Shown here: positions 32,586-38,908 of the stretch, in pieces | Layout: each line of letters opens with the position of its first letter | Numbering within the stretch: the first letter of the stretch is position 1 | Virus record (IMG/VR): IMGVR_UViG_3300018405_000014 | Coordinates: 52,700-116,699 of that record | Length of the DNA stretch: 64,000 nt | Source of the DNA: a virus | Direction: 5' to 3' (one strand) | The notes under the pieces: model-generated | The model's input: only the letters and a program-made list of their open reading frames with translations | Databases searched by the model: none | What the model was told of the DNA's origin: nothing | Position numbers and translations under genes: made by a program

Positions 32586-33082
32586 GAGGGGTGCTCCTGT
32601 TTATTGGCGATGCAGAATGCCTCCCAAGAGTTCTCAAGAACCTTTACAGCGATCTGCTCATTTGATGGTCGTAGTGCGGTGCCCAGTGAGTCCGTCACTT
32701 CAGCCTGATTGATGTCAAGCGTAGGGCATTTGCTCATCCGGTCCCGGTAGACCACAACTTCTTTGACCAGGGGTAACTGCACCGACCTGTCCTGGACGGG
32801 TTGACCGTAACGGGCTGCGCAGAGAAGGTCATTCTGAGATTGTTCTATCTGATAGAACTTCTCTTCTAGTTTGTGGTTTTCCTGGAGGTACTGCTGTATC
32901 TCGCCACGAAGGGTGTTGATGGTCTCTTCGTGTTCTTCAATGGTCTTTGCATTGCTTGCCAGGGTCTGATTGGCCTCAAGGGTCCAGTTCACCCAGTAGA
33001 TGAACGTGGAGATGACACCCGCTACCAGAAGACCGACCAATATACCTTTCAAACCAACTGCCGCTATAAGTCTTGTCCACAT
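32567..33082 (-). CDS. Putative inner-membrane spanin (Rz-like)
   Basis: 171 residues. One N-terminal membrane span (GILVGLLVAGVISTFIYWV, about 12-30) is followed by a coiled coil (LEANQTLASNAKTIEEHEETINTLRGEIQQYLQENHKLEEKFYQIEQSQNDL, about 35-86). A periplasmic tail has four Cys. N-in/C-out topology and coupling to a lipoprotein gene fit an i-spanin. No endolysin or holin is visible nearby, so the lysis genes are probably dispersed. Confidence 0.6.
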   Translation of the reverse strand: MWTRLIAAVGLKGILVGLLVAGVISTFIYWVNWTLEANQTLASNAKTIEEHEETINTLRGEIQQYLQENHKLEEKFYQIEQSQNDLLCAARYGQPVQDRSVQLPLVKEVVVYRDRMSKCPTLDINQAEVTDSLGTALRPSNEQIAVKVLENSWEAFCIANKQEHPSCIPTQ

Positions 33083-33137
33083 AATGAAATCTCACCGATA
33101 GATAAAGACATACAATGGCACCGTCGACCCGGCATAA

Positions 33138-33157
33138 GGGGAGAGCCGAAGCTCCCC
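33138..33157 (-). terminator. Terminator after the KAP-rich protein gene
   Basis: GGGGAGC-TTCGG-CTCCCC hairpin on the minus strand followed by TTATGCCGGG. It lies just beyond the stop at 33165. Confidence 0.8.
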
Positions 33158-33164
33158 CGTTTGG

Positions 33165-33572
33165 TCAGGCGGACAGCGTGGCGATGTACTGGGTCACGAT
33201 TGCCGAGACCAGTGCCGAGACCGAGATCTTCAGGCGCTTGGCTTCAGCGACCAGTGCAGCCTTGACGTTCACATCGACGTTGCCAGGCAGACGCACGTTA
33301 CGCGGCGACTTACCGCCGTCGGCGAAAGCTTTCAGGCGTCCGGTCAGGTCCAGAGCCATGACGGTGGCTTTGACCTTCGGTGCAGGCTTCTTGGCCGGAG
33401 CTTTGGCAGCAGGCTTTGCAACCGGCTTGCGAGCAGCTTTCGGCGCGGCGGGCTTGGTAGCCACCGGCTTCTTGGCGGGGGCTTTCGGGGCTGCTTTGGT
33501 AGCGGCGGGCTTCTTGGCTGGGGCCTTGGTAGCCGGTTTAGCGGCAGTGCCTTTCTCGATAGCGGTGGTCAT
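33165..33572 (-). CDS. Histone-H1-like Lys/Ala/Pro-rich protein with C-terminal ribbon-helix-helix domain
   Basis: 135 residues from the ATG at 33572, which has AAGGA 10 nt upstream. The first ~75 residues are repeats of APAKKPAATKAAPK type, like AlgP/histone-H1 tails. The last ~55 residues (PRNVRLPGNVDVNVKAALVAEAKRLKISVSALVSAIVTQYIATL) resemble a ribbon-helix-helix DNA-binding fold. The protein probably coats or compacts DNA or regulates transcription. Which DNA, host or phage, cannot be told. Confidence 0.65.
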   Translation of the reverse strand: MTTAIEKGTAAKPATKAPAKKPAATKAAPKAPAKKPVATKPAAPKAARKPVAKPAAKAPAKKPAPKVKATVMALDLTGRLKAFADGGKSPRNVRLPGNVDVNVKAALVAEAKRLKISVSALVSAIVTQYIATLSA

Positions 33573-33616
33573 GTTGGACATTTCCTTCAGTGCATTAAAA
33601 TGGATTTGTAACACCA

Positions 33617-34210
33617 TCAGACGTTATTAGGTCTGTCATATGATGGCACTTGGCCAGTTGTTTTTAACTTGAATAGATTAACGATCCGATCACCGTCGGC
33701 GAATACAACGGTGGCTACATCCTCACTGGCCTTTCGGCCAAGGATGTCGAAGAGCATGTTCGACAGTTCAAACCGTTCAACCGGTGTATCGCGCAGCTGA
33801 TTAAGGGCGGTGTCACCCACCAGCAGAAAAATGCGCCGCGCAGGTCGGGCTTTAGGTAGATGGTAAACGTGCTTATCCCGACCGGGTTGATAGACGTAAC
33901 TACCTTGACAAGACATCCGCTCAAACCACTCGTCTATCCAGCGAGGCACTTGCTGACGATAAAACTCGTTATGTAGGTGCTTGCGCCTGTACATGTCAAG
34001 GAGCATGTCGTACGTGGCTTGCTTTAATTGACTGAATGCGTACGATGAACCGTAATGGCCCCGCAGGTCCATGTAGACAAAATACGTGGTCTCATTTAGG
34101 ACGGTGGCTTTTATCGTCCTTCTCAGCGTCTTGATCAGCCTTCGCTTTCGAATCGGATAAAGCAGCAGATGCCACATCTGCACTAGGAATGACATAGGTG
34201 TAGGCCCCAT
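33617..34210 (-). CDS. Unknown protein
   Basis: Up to 197 residues; an ATG at 34195 is equally possible and neither has a clear ribosome site. The N-terminus is basic and hydrophobic (MWHLLLYPIRKRRLIKTLRRTIKATV). Then follow YFVYMDLRGHYGSSYAFSQLKQATYDMLLDMYRRK and a C-terminal RRIFLLVGDTALNQLRDTP...FADGDRIVNLFKL. Its 5' end overlaps the upstream gene by up to 119 nt in another frame. Function unknown. Confidence 0.55.
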   Translation of the reverse strand: MGPTPMSFLVQMWHLLLYPIRKRRLIKTLRRTIKATVLNETTYFVYMDLRGHYGSSYAFSQLKQATYDMLLDMYRRKHLHNEFYRQQVPRWIDEWFERMSCQGSYVYQPGRDKHVYHLPKARPARRIFLLVGDTALNQLRDTPVERFELSNMLFDILGRKASEDVATVVFADGDRIVNLFKLKTTGQVPSYDRPNNV

Positions 34211-34622
34211 CGTTAAAACTGTCGAGGATGTATGGCATGTGCATGTCCAGGAGATGGGACATGCATTTACCCGCTCGGTAGATGAGCGTGATTGTATTGT
34301 TCTTGTGTAACACTGCGGTCAGTAAAAGGTGTTCGCGGTAAGGTTCGAGTAATGTGTTGGTGGCCTTAAAGGTATCCTCATCGAAGGCATAGGGTCGAGT
34401 GCCTTCACCCACCAGGTGCCAGTGGTCATAGAGGTGATCGTCTTTGAACACAACCGACCAGGTAGAATCGTAGAGGGCCATTCGACCCTTCGTGTATTTA
34501 CGTTCATCGTCGGGGTTGAGGTCTATGAAATCACCCCTGATCACCTCGCTATCATGTAGGTAATCATCCACCTCACGGGAATCCGGGCACATGCCTTCTC
34601 GGAAGACTAGCAGCTTTTTCAT
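34092..34622 (-). CDS. Unknown protein
   Basis: 176 residues, beginning MKKLLVFREGMCPDSREVDDYLHDSEVIRGDFIDLNPDDERKY. That opening faintly resembles a thioredoxin/glutaredoxin-like strand-helix with a lone Cys, but there is no CxxC. The last ~30 residues are charged (SKAKADQDAEKDDKSHRPK) and overlap the next gene. The start is 67 nt from the divergent plus-strand gene at 34690. Confidence 0.6.
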   Translation of the reverse strand: MKKLLVFREGMCPDSREVDDYLHDSEVIRGDFIDLNPDDERKYTKGRMALYDSTWSVVFKDDHLYDHWHLVGEGTRPYAFDEDTFKATNTLLEPYREHLLLTAVLHKNNTITLIYRAGKCMSHLLDMHMPYILDSFNDGAYTYVIPSADVASAALSDSKAKADQDAEKDDKSHRPK

Positions 34623-34689
34623 TGGGGTGATGTCCGTTTCTGTTCTACAGGATCGGTGAGCTTTTTCTTATTTAACAAGGGAATTCACC

Positions 34690-35157
34690 ATGCATCATCT
34701 TTACCATGGTTCTGGTTATCGTCATGCAGAACTAAAGCCCGGTATCCATCATACGGGTGTTAAAGTCGAGTGGGATAAGAGCGAATCCAACGAGTGGCTC
34801 TACGCAACGTCTGTGATGGAGGAAGCCATTTCGCAAGGGTTAGCCTCGGTGGTGGAGAAACACTTCGCCATGAGCCGCTTTAAGTCTTCTGGCAGGACTC
34901 TGGAATTCATCTTCGAGGATGTCCCTCCAACCCTGAGGGAAATAGAGGCCTTGACTGTCTATCTCTATAAATTGGATTGGCACAAAGACATCTGGGTGGC
35001 TGTTAACAACCTGCACAATGGCATGAAAAACGAATATAAGACAAAGGAGATTATTCCAGCCGCCATGATCGACCATTGTAAACAGGTTGATCTTAAGACT
35101 TACCTGGGGCGTAAAGAAGTCATCCTCTCCTCTGCCAGATCCGCCATGAACTGGTAA
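34690..35157 (+). CDS. LYHGS-type protein, possibly ADP-ribosyltransferase-like
   Basis: 155 residues. The N-terminus HHLYHGSGYRHAELKPGIHHTG followed by WLYATSVMEEAISQGLAS recalls the H-G...Y-A-T/S pattern of small ART-fold proteins. The remaining FIFEDVPPTLREIEALTVYLYKLDW and NEYKTKEIIPAAMI are unassigned. No catalytic Glu can be placed with confidence. It is the only plus-strand gene between 30.6 and 43.7 kb. AAGGGAATTCACC is upstream and a terminator follows, so it forms its own unit. Confidence 0.6.
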   Translation: MHHLYHGSGYRHAELKPGIHHTGVKVEWDKSESNEWLYATSVMEEAISQGLASVVEKHFAMSRFKSSGRTLEFIFEDVPPTLREIEALTVYLYKLDWHKDIWVAVNNLHNGMKNEYKTKEIIPAAMIDHCKQVDLKTYLGRKEVILSSARSAMNW

Positions 35158-35162
35158 ACCAA

Positions 35163-35206
35163 AGAAAAAAGAAACAGCTAAGAGAGGGAGCGCAAGCTCC
35201 CTCTCT
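35163..35206. terminator. Bidirectional terminator with A-rich arm (second copy)
   Basis: AGAGAGGGAG/CTCCCTCTCT hairpin at 35181-35206 preceded by AAAGAAAAAAGAAACAGCTA, nearly identical to 30622-30650. It lies between convergent genes. Confidence 0.85.
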
Positions 35207-35214
35207 ATGCCGTC

Positions 35215-35898
35215 TCACCGACCGTTCAGGAAGTCCTTAGCGGCGCGGGCATCGAGGTGGAATGTCCCAGCGATATCCGCCTCACTCGAGACTGCCTTAG
35301 GGAACCGGCTACCCGAGGTGCTAAAGCCCATGAACACAGTACCGCCAACATGTACCACTGCCGATACATGGCCTTTGGTTACGTGAACGATAGCCGGGGC
35401 ATCAAAGCCTTCGATATGGGCCTTGTGATACCCCTTAGCCAGGGTGGGCTTGGTGCTGCTGGTGAAGTCCTGTGCAGTCAGGTTGACAACTTCCTCTCGA
35501 CGGATGTTGCGGTAGAAGAAACTCCAGAACGCCGGCGTGGTGTCGACCGCAGGTTCTTCGGATGCTTCAGATACCCGGATGCGAGATACTGCAGCGATGG
35601 TTTCACCGTCTGTGCCTGTGACACTGGAGACGGCATCATCCTGAACCACTGCTTTAACTTCTTCTGCAGCGACAGGTTCGGCTACAACAGGTTTGACAAT
35701 GGACAGGGTGGGTTTGACATTCTCCCGTTCACAGACTGCCATAGCTTCCTTCAGGGAAGTGTTGACAGTGGTAACTGATGGGGACGGTGCTGCAGTGACC
35801 CTAGAAGCCTTACGGGCCTTGAGGGTCTTCCAACCAAGTCCTGCAACTGCTGCCAGACCTACAACGATGGCGCTGCCGATTGCGATATTCTTAGTCAT
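35215..35898 (-). CDS. Membrane-anchored protein, unknown
   Basis: 227 residues. The N-terminal membrane segment (IAIGSAIVVGLAAVAGLGW) is followed by a Lys/Arg stop-transfer, a ~90-residue Val/Ala/Glu-rich linker and a C-terminal folded domain. That domain contains FWSFFYRNIRREEVVNLTAQDF, HVTKGHVSAVVHVGGTVFMGFSTSGSRFPKAV and FHLDARAAKDFLNGR. AAGGAGAACACC precedes the ATG and the candidate promoter lies ~55 nt upstream. Unknown role. Confidence 0.65.
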   Translation of the reverse strand: MTKNIAIGSAIVVGLAAVAGLGWKTLKARKASRVTAAPSPSVTTVNTSLKEAMAVCERENVKPTLSIVKPVVAEPVAAEEVKAVVQDDAVSSVTGTDGETIAAVSRIRVSEASEEPAVDTTPAFWSFFYRNIRREEVVNLTAQDFTSSTKPTLAKGYHKAHIEGFDAPAIVHVTKGHVSAVVHVGGTVFMGFSTSGSRFPKAVSSEADIAGTFHLDARAAKDFLNGR

Positions 35899-35948
35899 GG
35901 TGTGTTCTCCTTAAGAACAGGGGGCACGTAGCCCCCTTATTGGGTAGG

Positions 35949-35973
35949 GTATTCATCGCTATCATGTATCGTT
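35949..35973 (-). promoter_or_regulatory. Candidate phage promoter (TACATKRTAG-type element)
   Basis: Minus strand CGATACATGATAGCGATGAA, sharing TACATGATAGCG with the element at 32157-32181. It lies between the upstream terminator (35996-36021) and the gene starting at 35898. Confidence 0.55.
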
Positions 35974-35995
35974 GAAAAAAAGTCGAATCGCATAA

Positions 35996-36021
35996 AGAGC
36001 CTGGGGAACTCCCCAGGCTCT
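35996..36021 (-). terminator. Terminator after the 36025-36318 gene
   Basis: AGAGCCTGGGGA/TCCCCAGGCTCT hairpin, followed on the minus strand by TTATGCG, 4 nt beyond the stop codon. Confidence 0.85.
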
Positions 36022-36024
36022 ATG

Positions 36025-36318
36025 TCAGGACTTGGCGCAGGCCATTTTGTAGAACTCATCGTTGATCTCAATGAGTTGGTCGACACTGGTTGCGGTATGC
36101 AACGCATCAATGAACATGCCGCACGAAGCCTGGAAGTGGGTCATCAGGTACTTGGCTGATTCAAACTCATCGCCACTGTAGGCTGCTGGCGCAGCATTCT
36201 TGATCAGTCTGAGGAAGGTATTGAGGTGTGACGCTGTGATGCGGGCTGCCACCCAGCGCTCCCGGTTATCCAGATGTCCTGGTGCCACCCGATTAGCCGG
36301 CGTAATAGAAACTATCAT
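36025..36318 (-). CDS. Unknown small protein
   Basis: 97 residues, helical, no membrane span (MIVSITPANRVAPGHLDNRERWVAARITASHLNTFLRLIKN..., AKYLMTHFQASCGMFIDALHTATSVDQLIEINDEFYKMA). AAGGTAATGCTCC precedes the ATG. It is a single-gene unit between a terminator and a region with a plus-strand promoter-like element. Function unknown. Confidence 0.6.
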   Translation of the reverse strand: MIVSITPANRVAPGHLDNRERWVAARITASHLNTFLRLIKNAAPAAYSGDEFESAKYLMTHFQASCGMFIDALHTATSVDQLIEINDEFYKMACAKS

Positions 36319-36373
36319 GGAGCATTACCTTAGAAGAAATAAGACACAGGATTACAGTGAAACAAATTGACTA

Positions 36374-36395
36374 AACATACATGGTGGTGTATTCG
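36374..36395 (+). promoter_or_regulatory. Promoter-like element on the plus strand with short downstream unit
   Basis: Plus strand CATACATGGTGGTGTATTCG, the shared element in the opposite orientation to all other copies. Downstream, 36396-36513 holds only a 13-codon frame (ATG 36417) before the hairpin at 36494-36513. It may drive a ~120-nt RNA. Confidence 0.4.
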
Positions 36396-36493
36396 TTTTC
36401 TTTGACGGATTAAAGCATGTACTCGCGAATGACCGTTATCTGTTCGACCTCTATATAGTGCCCCATCGTAACCGTGGGAGACGCGGCATAAAA

Positions 36494-36513
36494 CGGCGCC
36501 CCGCAGGGCGCCG
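36494..36513. terminator. Terminator hairpin (GC-rich)
   Basis: CGGCGCC/GGCGCCG stem with flanking CATAAAA on the left, so the T-rich end (TTTTATGCCG) is on the minus strand. It ends the gene at 36522 and possibly a plus-strand short RNA. Confidence 0.75.
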
Positions 36514-36521
36514 AATTACGG

Positions 36522-37004
36522 TCACCAATAGTCGCTGAAATCGACGTGAGTGGACGGGACCTTGATGATATTCAAGGCCTCGACCAATGCAGATCGTTCA
36601 GTGCGCTCGAGCAAGTTGATCGAGAAGCGTGCCAACTTGAGCGGGGTGATTTCACTTGGTCGCTCGAGGATGTACCAGTTGCTCAACTCAGGAGCCTTGA
36701 AGGCACCGGGAAGAACATTGGTGACGTAGCCATGAACCAAGGTGGCTTCACGTTCACTGATCAGACCTATTGACTGAGCGCCGATGTGCTCAAGCTCTTT
36801 GACCCGATTCGGCCGCGGAATGTCACTGTGTTGACCTTCCAGCAGTTTATCGAGATGACGGATGTCTTTGTCGGTGAGTCCCCTCTCACCGAACTTTCGA
36901 ACCAGGATCAGGTTGCGGTTGCGAGGAATATCCCCCTTGACGAAAAACAATTCGCGACCGCGTTGACCTAGGATCACCGGTATTATATATTTACCCTTGG
37001 ACAT
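36522..37004 (-). CDS. Unknown protein
   Basis: 160 residues from the ATG at 37004 (AGGAACAGCTTTC upstream; an ATG at 37043 lacks a site). It opens KGKYIIPVILGQRGRELFFVKGDIPRNRNLILVRKFGERGLTDKDIRHLDKLLEG, followed by ERPSEITPLKLARFSINLLERTERSALVEALNIIKVPS. No motif recognised. A weak promoter-like element lies just upstream at 37031-37060. Confidence 0.6.
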   Translation of the reverse strand: MSKGKYIIPVILGQRGRELFFVKGDIPRNRNLILVRKFGERGLTDKDIRHLDKLLEGQHSDIPRPNRVKELEHIGAQSIGLISEREATLVHGYVTNVLPGAFKAPELSNWYILERPSEITPLKLARFSINLLERTERSALVEALNIIKVPSTHVDFSDYW

Positions 37005-37030
37005 GAAAGCTGTTCCTGTTGTGTTTCCAA

Positions 37031-37060
37031 CTACTGACAACACATTGCAGGGCTATTATT
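37031..37060 (-). promoter_or_regulatory. Weak candidate promoter element
   Basis: Minus strand AATAGCCCTGCAATGTGTTG resembles TATAGCCCTACATTGTAGAG at 43610-43635 over the AGCCCT-CA-TGT part. It lies 27 nt before the start at 37004. It is the weakest match of the set. Confidence 0.25.
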
Positions 37061-37134
37061 TTAAGTGCATCTTGCTCTTTGCAATAGAGTGTCATGGAAA
37101 TTTTGAGCATATTTCGACATACTCTTGGTTTAGA

Positions 37135-37260
37135 TTACACTATGCCAGCATTGCCCAGTGTCAGGAATGTACCGTCATGGTCCAGATAAAGTGCTTCTGT
37201 GTTGTGGATGGATTGCAATAGATTACGAAGGGATGTGGTTAACTGGAGCACACTGGCCAT
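37135..37260 (-). CDS. 41-residue protein
   Basis: From the ATG at 37260 (AGGA 6-7 nt upstream; a second ATG at 37266 overlaps that site) the frame reads MASVLQLTTSLRNLLQSIHN, then NTEALYLDHDGTFLTLGNAGIV-type sequence. It looks like a compact helix plus beta-hairpin. It lies between DHFR and the 36.5 kb gene on the same strand. Unknown function. Confidence 0.45.
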   Translation of the reverse strand: MASVLQLTTSLRNLLQSIHNTEALYLDHDGTFLTLGNAGIV

Positions 37261-37322
37261 AACCATTCCTATATTTGGTTAATGAGGTCATAGGATAAAC
37301 TGCATCAAGGTGACCAGTGTGC
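37248..37322. repeat. Inverted repeat downstream of the DHFR gene
   Basis: GCACACTGG (37248-37256) and CCAGTGTGC (37314-37322) are perfect complements about 57 nt apart, with a smaller AACCA/TGGTT stem inside. It may form a stem-loop in the folA 3' region overlapping the small gene's ribosome site. Confidence 0.5.
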
Positions 37323-37332
37323 AGTGGGTACA

Positions 37333-37845
37333 TTAAAACAGGTGGGGGATTCGCTTAAATGTCTGGAAAACAAGGTCGGGATTAGTTGGACAAGTCAGGA
37401 CATTGACACATTCAAACTCACCGGGTATTTCAGGAACAACGGCCAGGTCCCCTTCGAGTGATTTGTTCAGAATCACTGTCCGATGAATAGTGTCAGCCAC
37501 TCCCATCCCTTCTGCGATAACTGAAGCCCCTCCGATCAAGCAGACTTCTTCGGCCATGTCCTCCAGACACACATTCAGGGCGTCATCGAGAGAGGCATGG
37601 AACATAACCCTATCTGTACGACCCAACGAAAGAAAAGACTTCTTGCGGGTAAGTACATGATGGAACCGGCCAGGTAAAAGACATGGCAGAGATTCGAAGG
37701 TCGACATGCCCATGATCATGGGTTTCCCCCGTGTGACTTGGACAAAGTGAGTCAGGTCTTCGGGGTAGTTCCACGGTAGGGGTTTATTCCCACTGTATCC
37801 GATGGCACAGTCTTTCGTCTGGGCATATACCAACGTAATTTTCAT
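37333..37845 (-). CDS. folA: Dihydrofolate reductase
   Basis: 170 residues, typical DHFR length. The signatures are MKITLVYAQTKDCAIG at the N-terminus, LPWNYPEDLTHF (acidic active-site residue and helix B), PMIMGMSTFESLP (NADPH-binding) and EVCLIGGASVIAEGM (GGxxV/I phosphate-binding). It reduces dihydrofolate to tetrahydrofolate for thymidylate synthesis, complementing dCTP deaminase and RNR in the window. AAAGGATTCGCT precedes the ATG. Confidence 0.88.
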   Translation of the reverse strand: MKITLVYAQTKDCAIGYSGNKPLPWNYPEDLTHFVQVTRGKPMIMGMSTFESLPCLLPGRFHHVLTRKKSFLSLGRTDRVMFHASLDDALNVCLEDMAEEVCLIGGASVIAEGMGVADTIHRTVILNKSLEGDLAVVPEIPGEFECVNVLTCPTNPDLVFQTFKRIPHLF

Positions 37846-37866
37846 AGCGAATCCTTTAGAGTCAGC

Positions 37867-37894
37867 ATAGAGGAGGGCGTGTGCCCTCCTCTAT
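37867..37894 (-). terminator. Terminator upstream of folA
   Basis: ATAGAGGAGGGC/GCCCTCCTCTAT hairpin between the stop at 37899 and the folA start, flanked by CATAG...CTATG on both sides. Confidence 0.85.
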
Positions 37895-37898
37895 GTCG

Positions 37899-38447
37899 TT
37901 ACGATGCGTGATGGGCCAGCTTATGTGACAGGCTTTCTACCATCTTTTCCATTTCAGGTTTGGCGTAATAGTTCATAGAGAACTCATGAATCTCACGACC
38001 AGCTTCACCACTCGTTACAAGGATCAGCTCAACCCCCACACCACCATTGGCAGCCTTCCACTGTCGAAGGTAAGCGTTTTCACGCGGCACCTCAGCCAGT
38101 GTCTCCCAAAGCACCTGCCCTGTCTGCAACGAACAGGTAAGGTGCTCTTTAGGCTGAATCTCAGCGATAGTCGGAAGTGTCTTAAGGTCCACGAACGCCT
38201 GATCCTTCAGCACCACCCACGGATACTCCCGAGTAGCCTCAAGGCCCTGGATGTACTCAGTCATGACCTCGGGATTCTTATTGAGGTCATGGCGCTGGGT
38301 GCACTTCATCACCAGGTGCTTCTGGTGATAGTGCATTCTCAGGATTCGGTTTCCATGGCCCTTCTTACCAAAGCAGGTAATGGACAAATCAGCCGGAGAT
38401 TGGATGCGCTGATTCTGCGCACCGACCACCAGATCAAAGATATCCAT
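37899..38447 (-). CDS. Unknown protein
   Basis: 182 residues, mixed alpha/beta, starting MDIFDLVVGAQNQRIQSPADLSITCFGKKGHGNRILRMHYHQKHLVMKCTQRHDL. There is no membrane span or known motif. Its ATG overlaps the upstream stop as TAATG, so translation is coupled to the 38447-38908 gene. Part of the ligase operon. Confidence 0.6.
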   Translation of the reverse strand: MDIFDLVVGAQNQRIQSPADLSITCFGKKGHGNRILRMHYHQKHLVMKCTQRHDLNKNPEVMTEYIQGLEATREYPWVVLKDQAFVDLKTLPTIAEIQPKEHLTCSLQTGQVLWETLAEVPRENAYLRQWKAANGGVGVELILVTSGEAGREIHEFSMNYYAKPEMEKMVESLSHKLAHHAS

Positions 38448-38908
38448 TAACTGAGCGCCGTCGGAAGCTTGATGGTCTGAACCACGTGATCACTCGGAAG
38501 ACGAAGTCTGGAGACGATGTAGCTGTCTACCAAGTGGTCGTCATTCAGGATCAGTAGCATGAGGTACTCTTCCTCGATCTCTTCAGGCACAGGCTCCTGA
38601 ATGACATGGAGGTCCAGATTATCGAACAGGCCGATCCGCGTACCGTCTTGCTTGGAACGGACGAAGTGGGCACGCGAGGTGACCGATCCTTCCGGCATAT
38701 CGAAGAGGTACTGAGCGATACCGATGGAGGCCGCCAGGGCGTAGCGGTAATGTTCGCTGCGACTACTGGCCAACAACACCATGGCACGGACTGTGTCAGC
38801 AGTCATTGACTGTACACCCCAGCCCAGACTACAGTCGAAAGGCGGTAGCTTGGCCACTACCTCCCCAACAGTCAAAGGTGCAGGGAGCTTTACCAGCTCA
38901 TTGTTCAT
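38447..38908 (-). CDS. Unknown protein in the ligase operon
   Basis: 153 residues (MNNELVKLPAPLTVGEVVAKLPPFDCSLGWGVQSM..., HYRYALAASIGIAQYLFDMPEGSVTSRAHFV, EIEEEYLMLLILNDDHLVDSYIV). AAGGAGAAACAC precedes the ATG, which lies inside the 3' end of the ligase gene (11-nt overlap). Its stop overlaps the next start. Function unknown. Confidence 0.6.
   Translation of the reverse strand: MNNELVKLPAPLTVGEVVAKLPPFDCSLGWGVQSMTADTVRAMVLLASSRSEHYRYALAASIGIAQYLFDMPEGSVTSRAHFVRSKQDGTRIGLFDNLDLHVIQEPVPEEIEEEYLMLLILNDDHLVDSYIVSRLRLPSDHVVQTIKLPTALS

Noticed and set aside
34092-34622. Glutaredoxin/thioredoxin-like protein
   Set aside because: The N-terminal strand followed by a lone Cys is suggestive, but the CxxC and cis-Pro motifs are absent.
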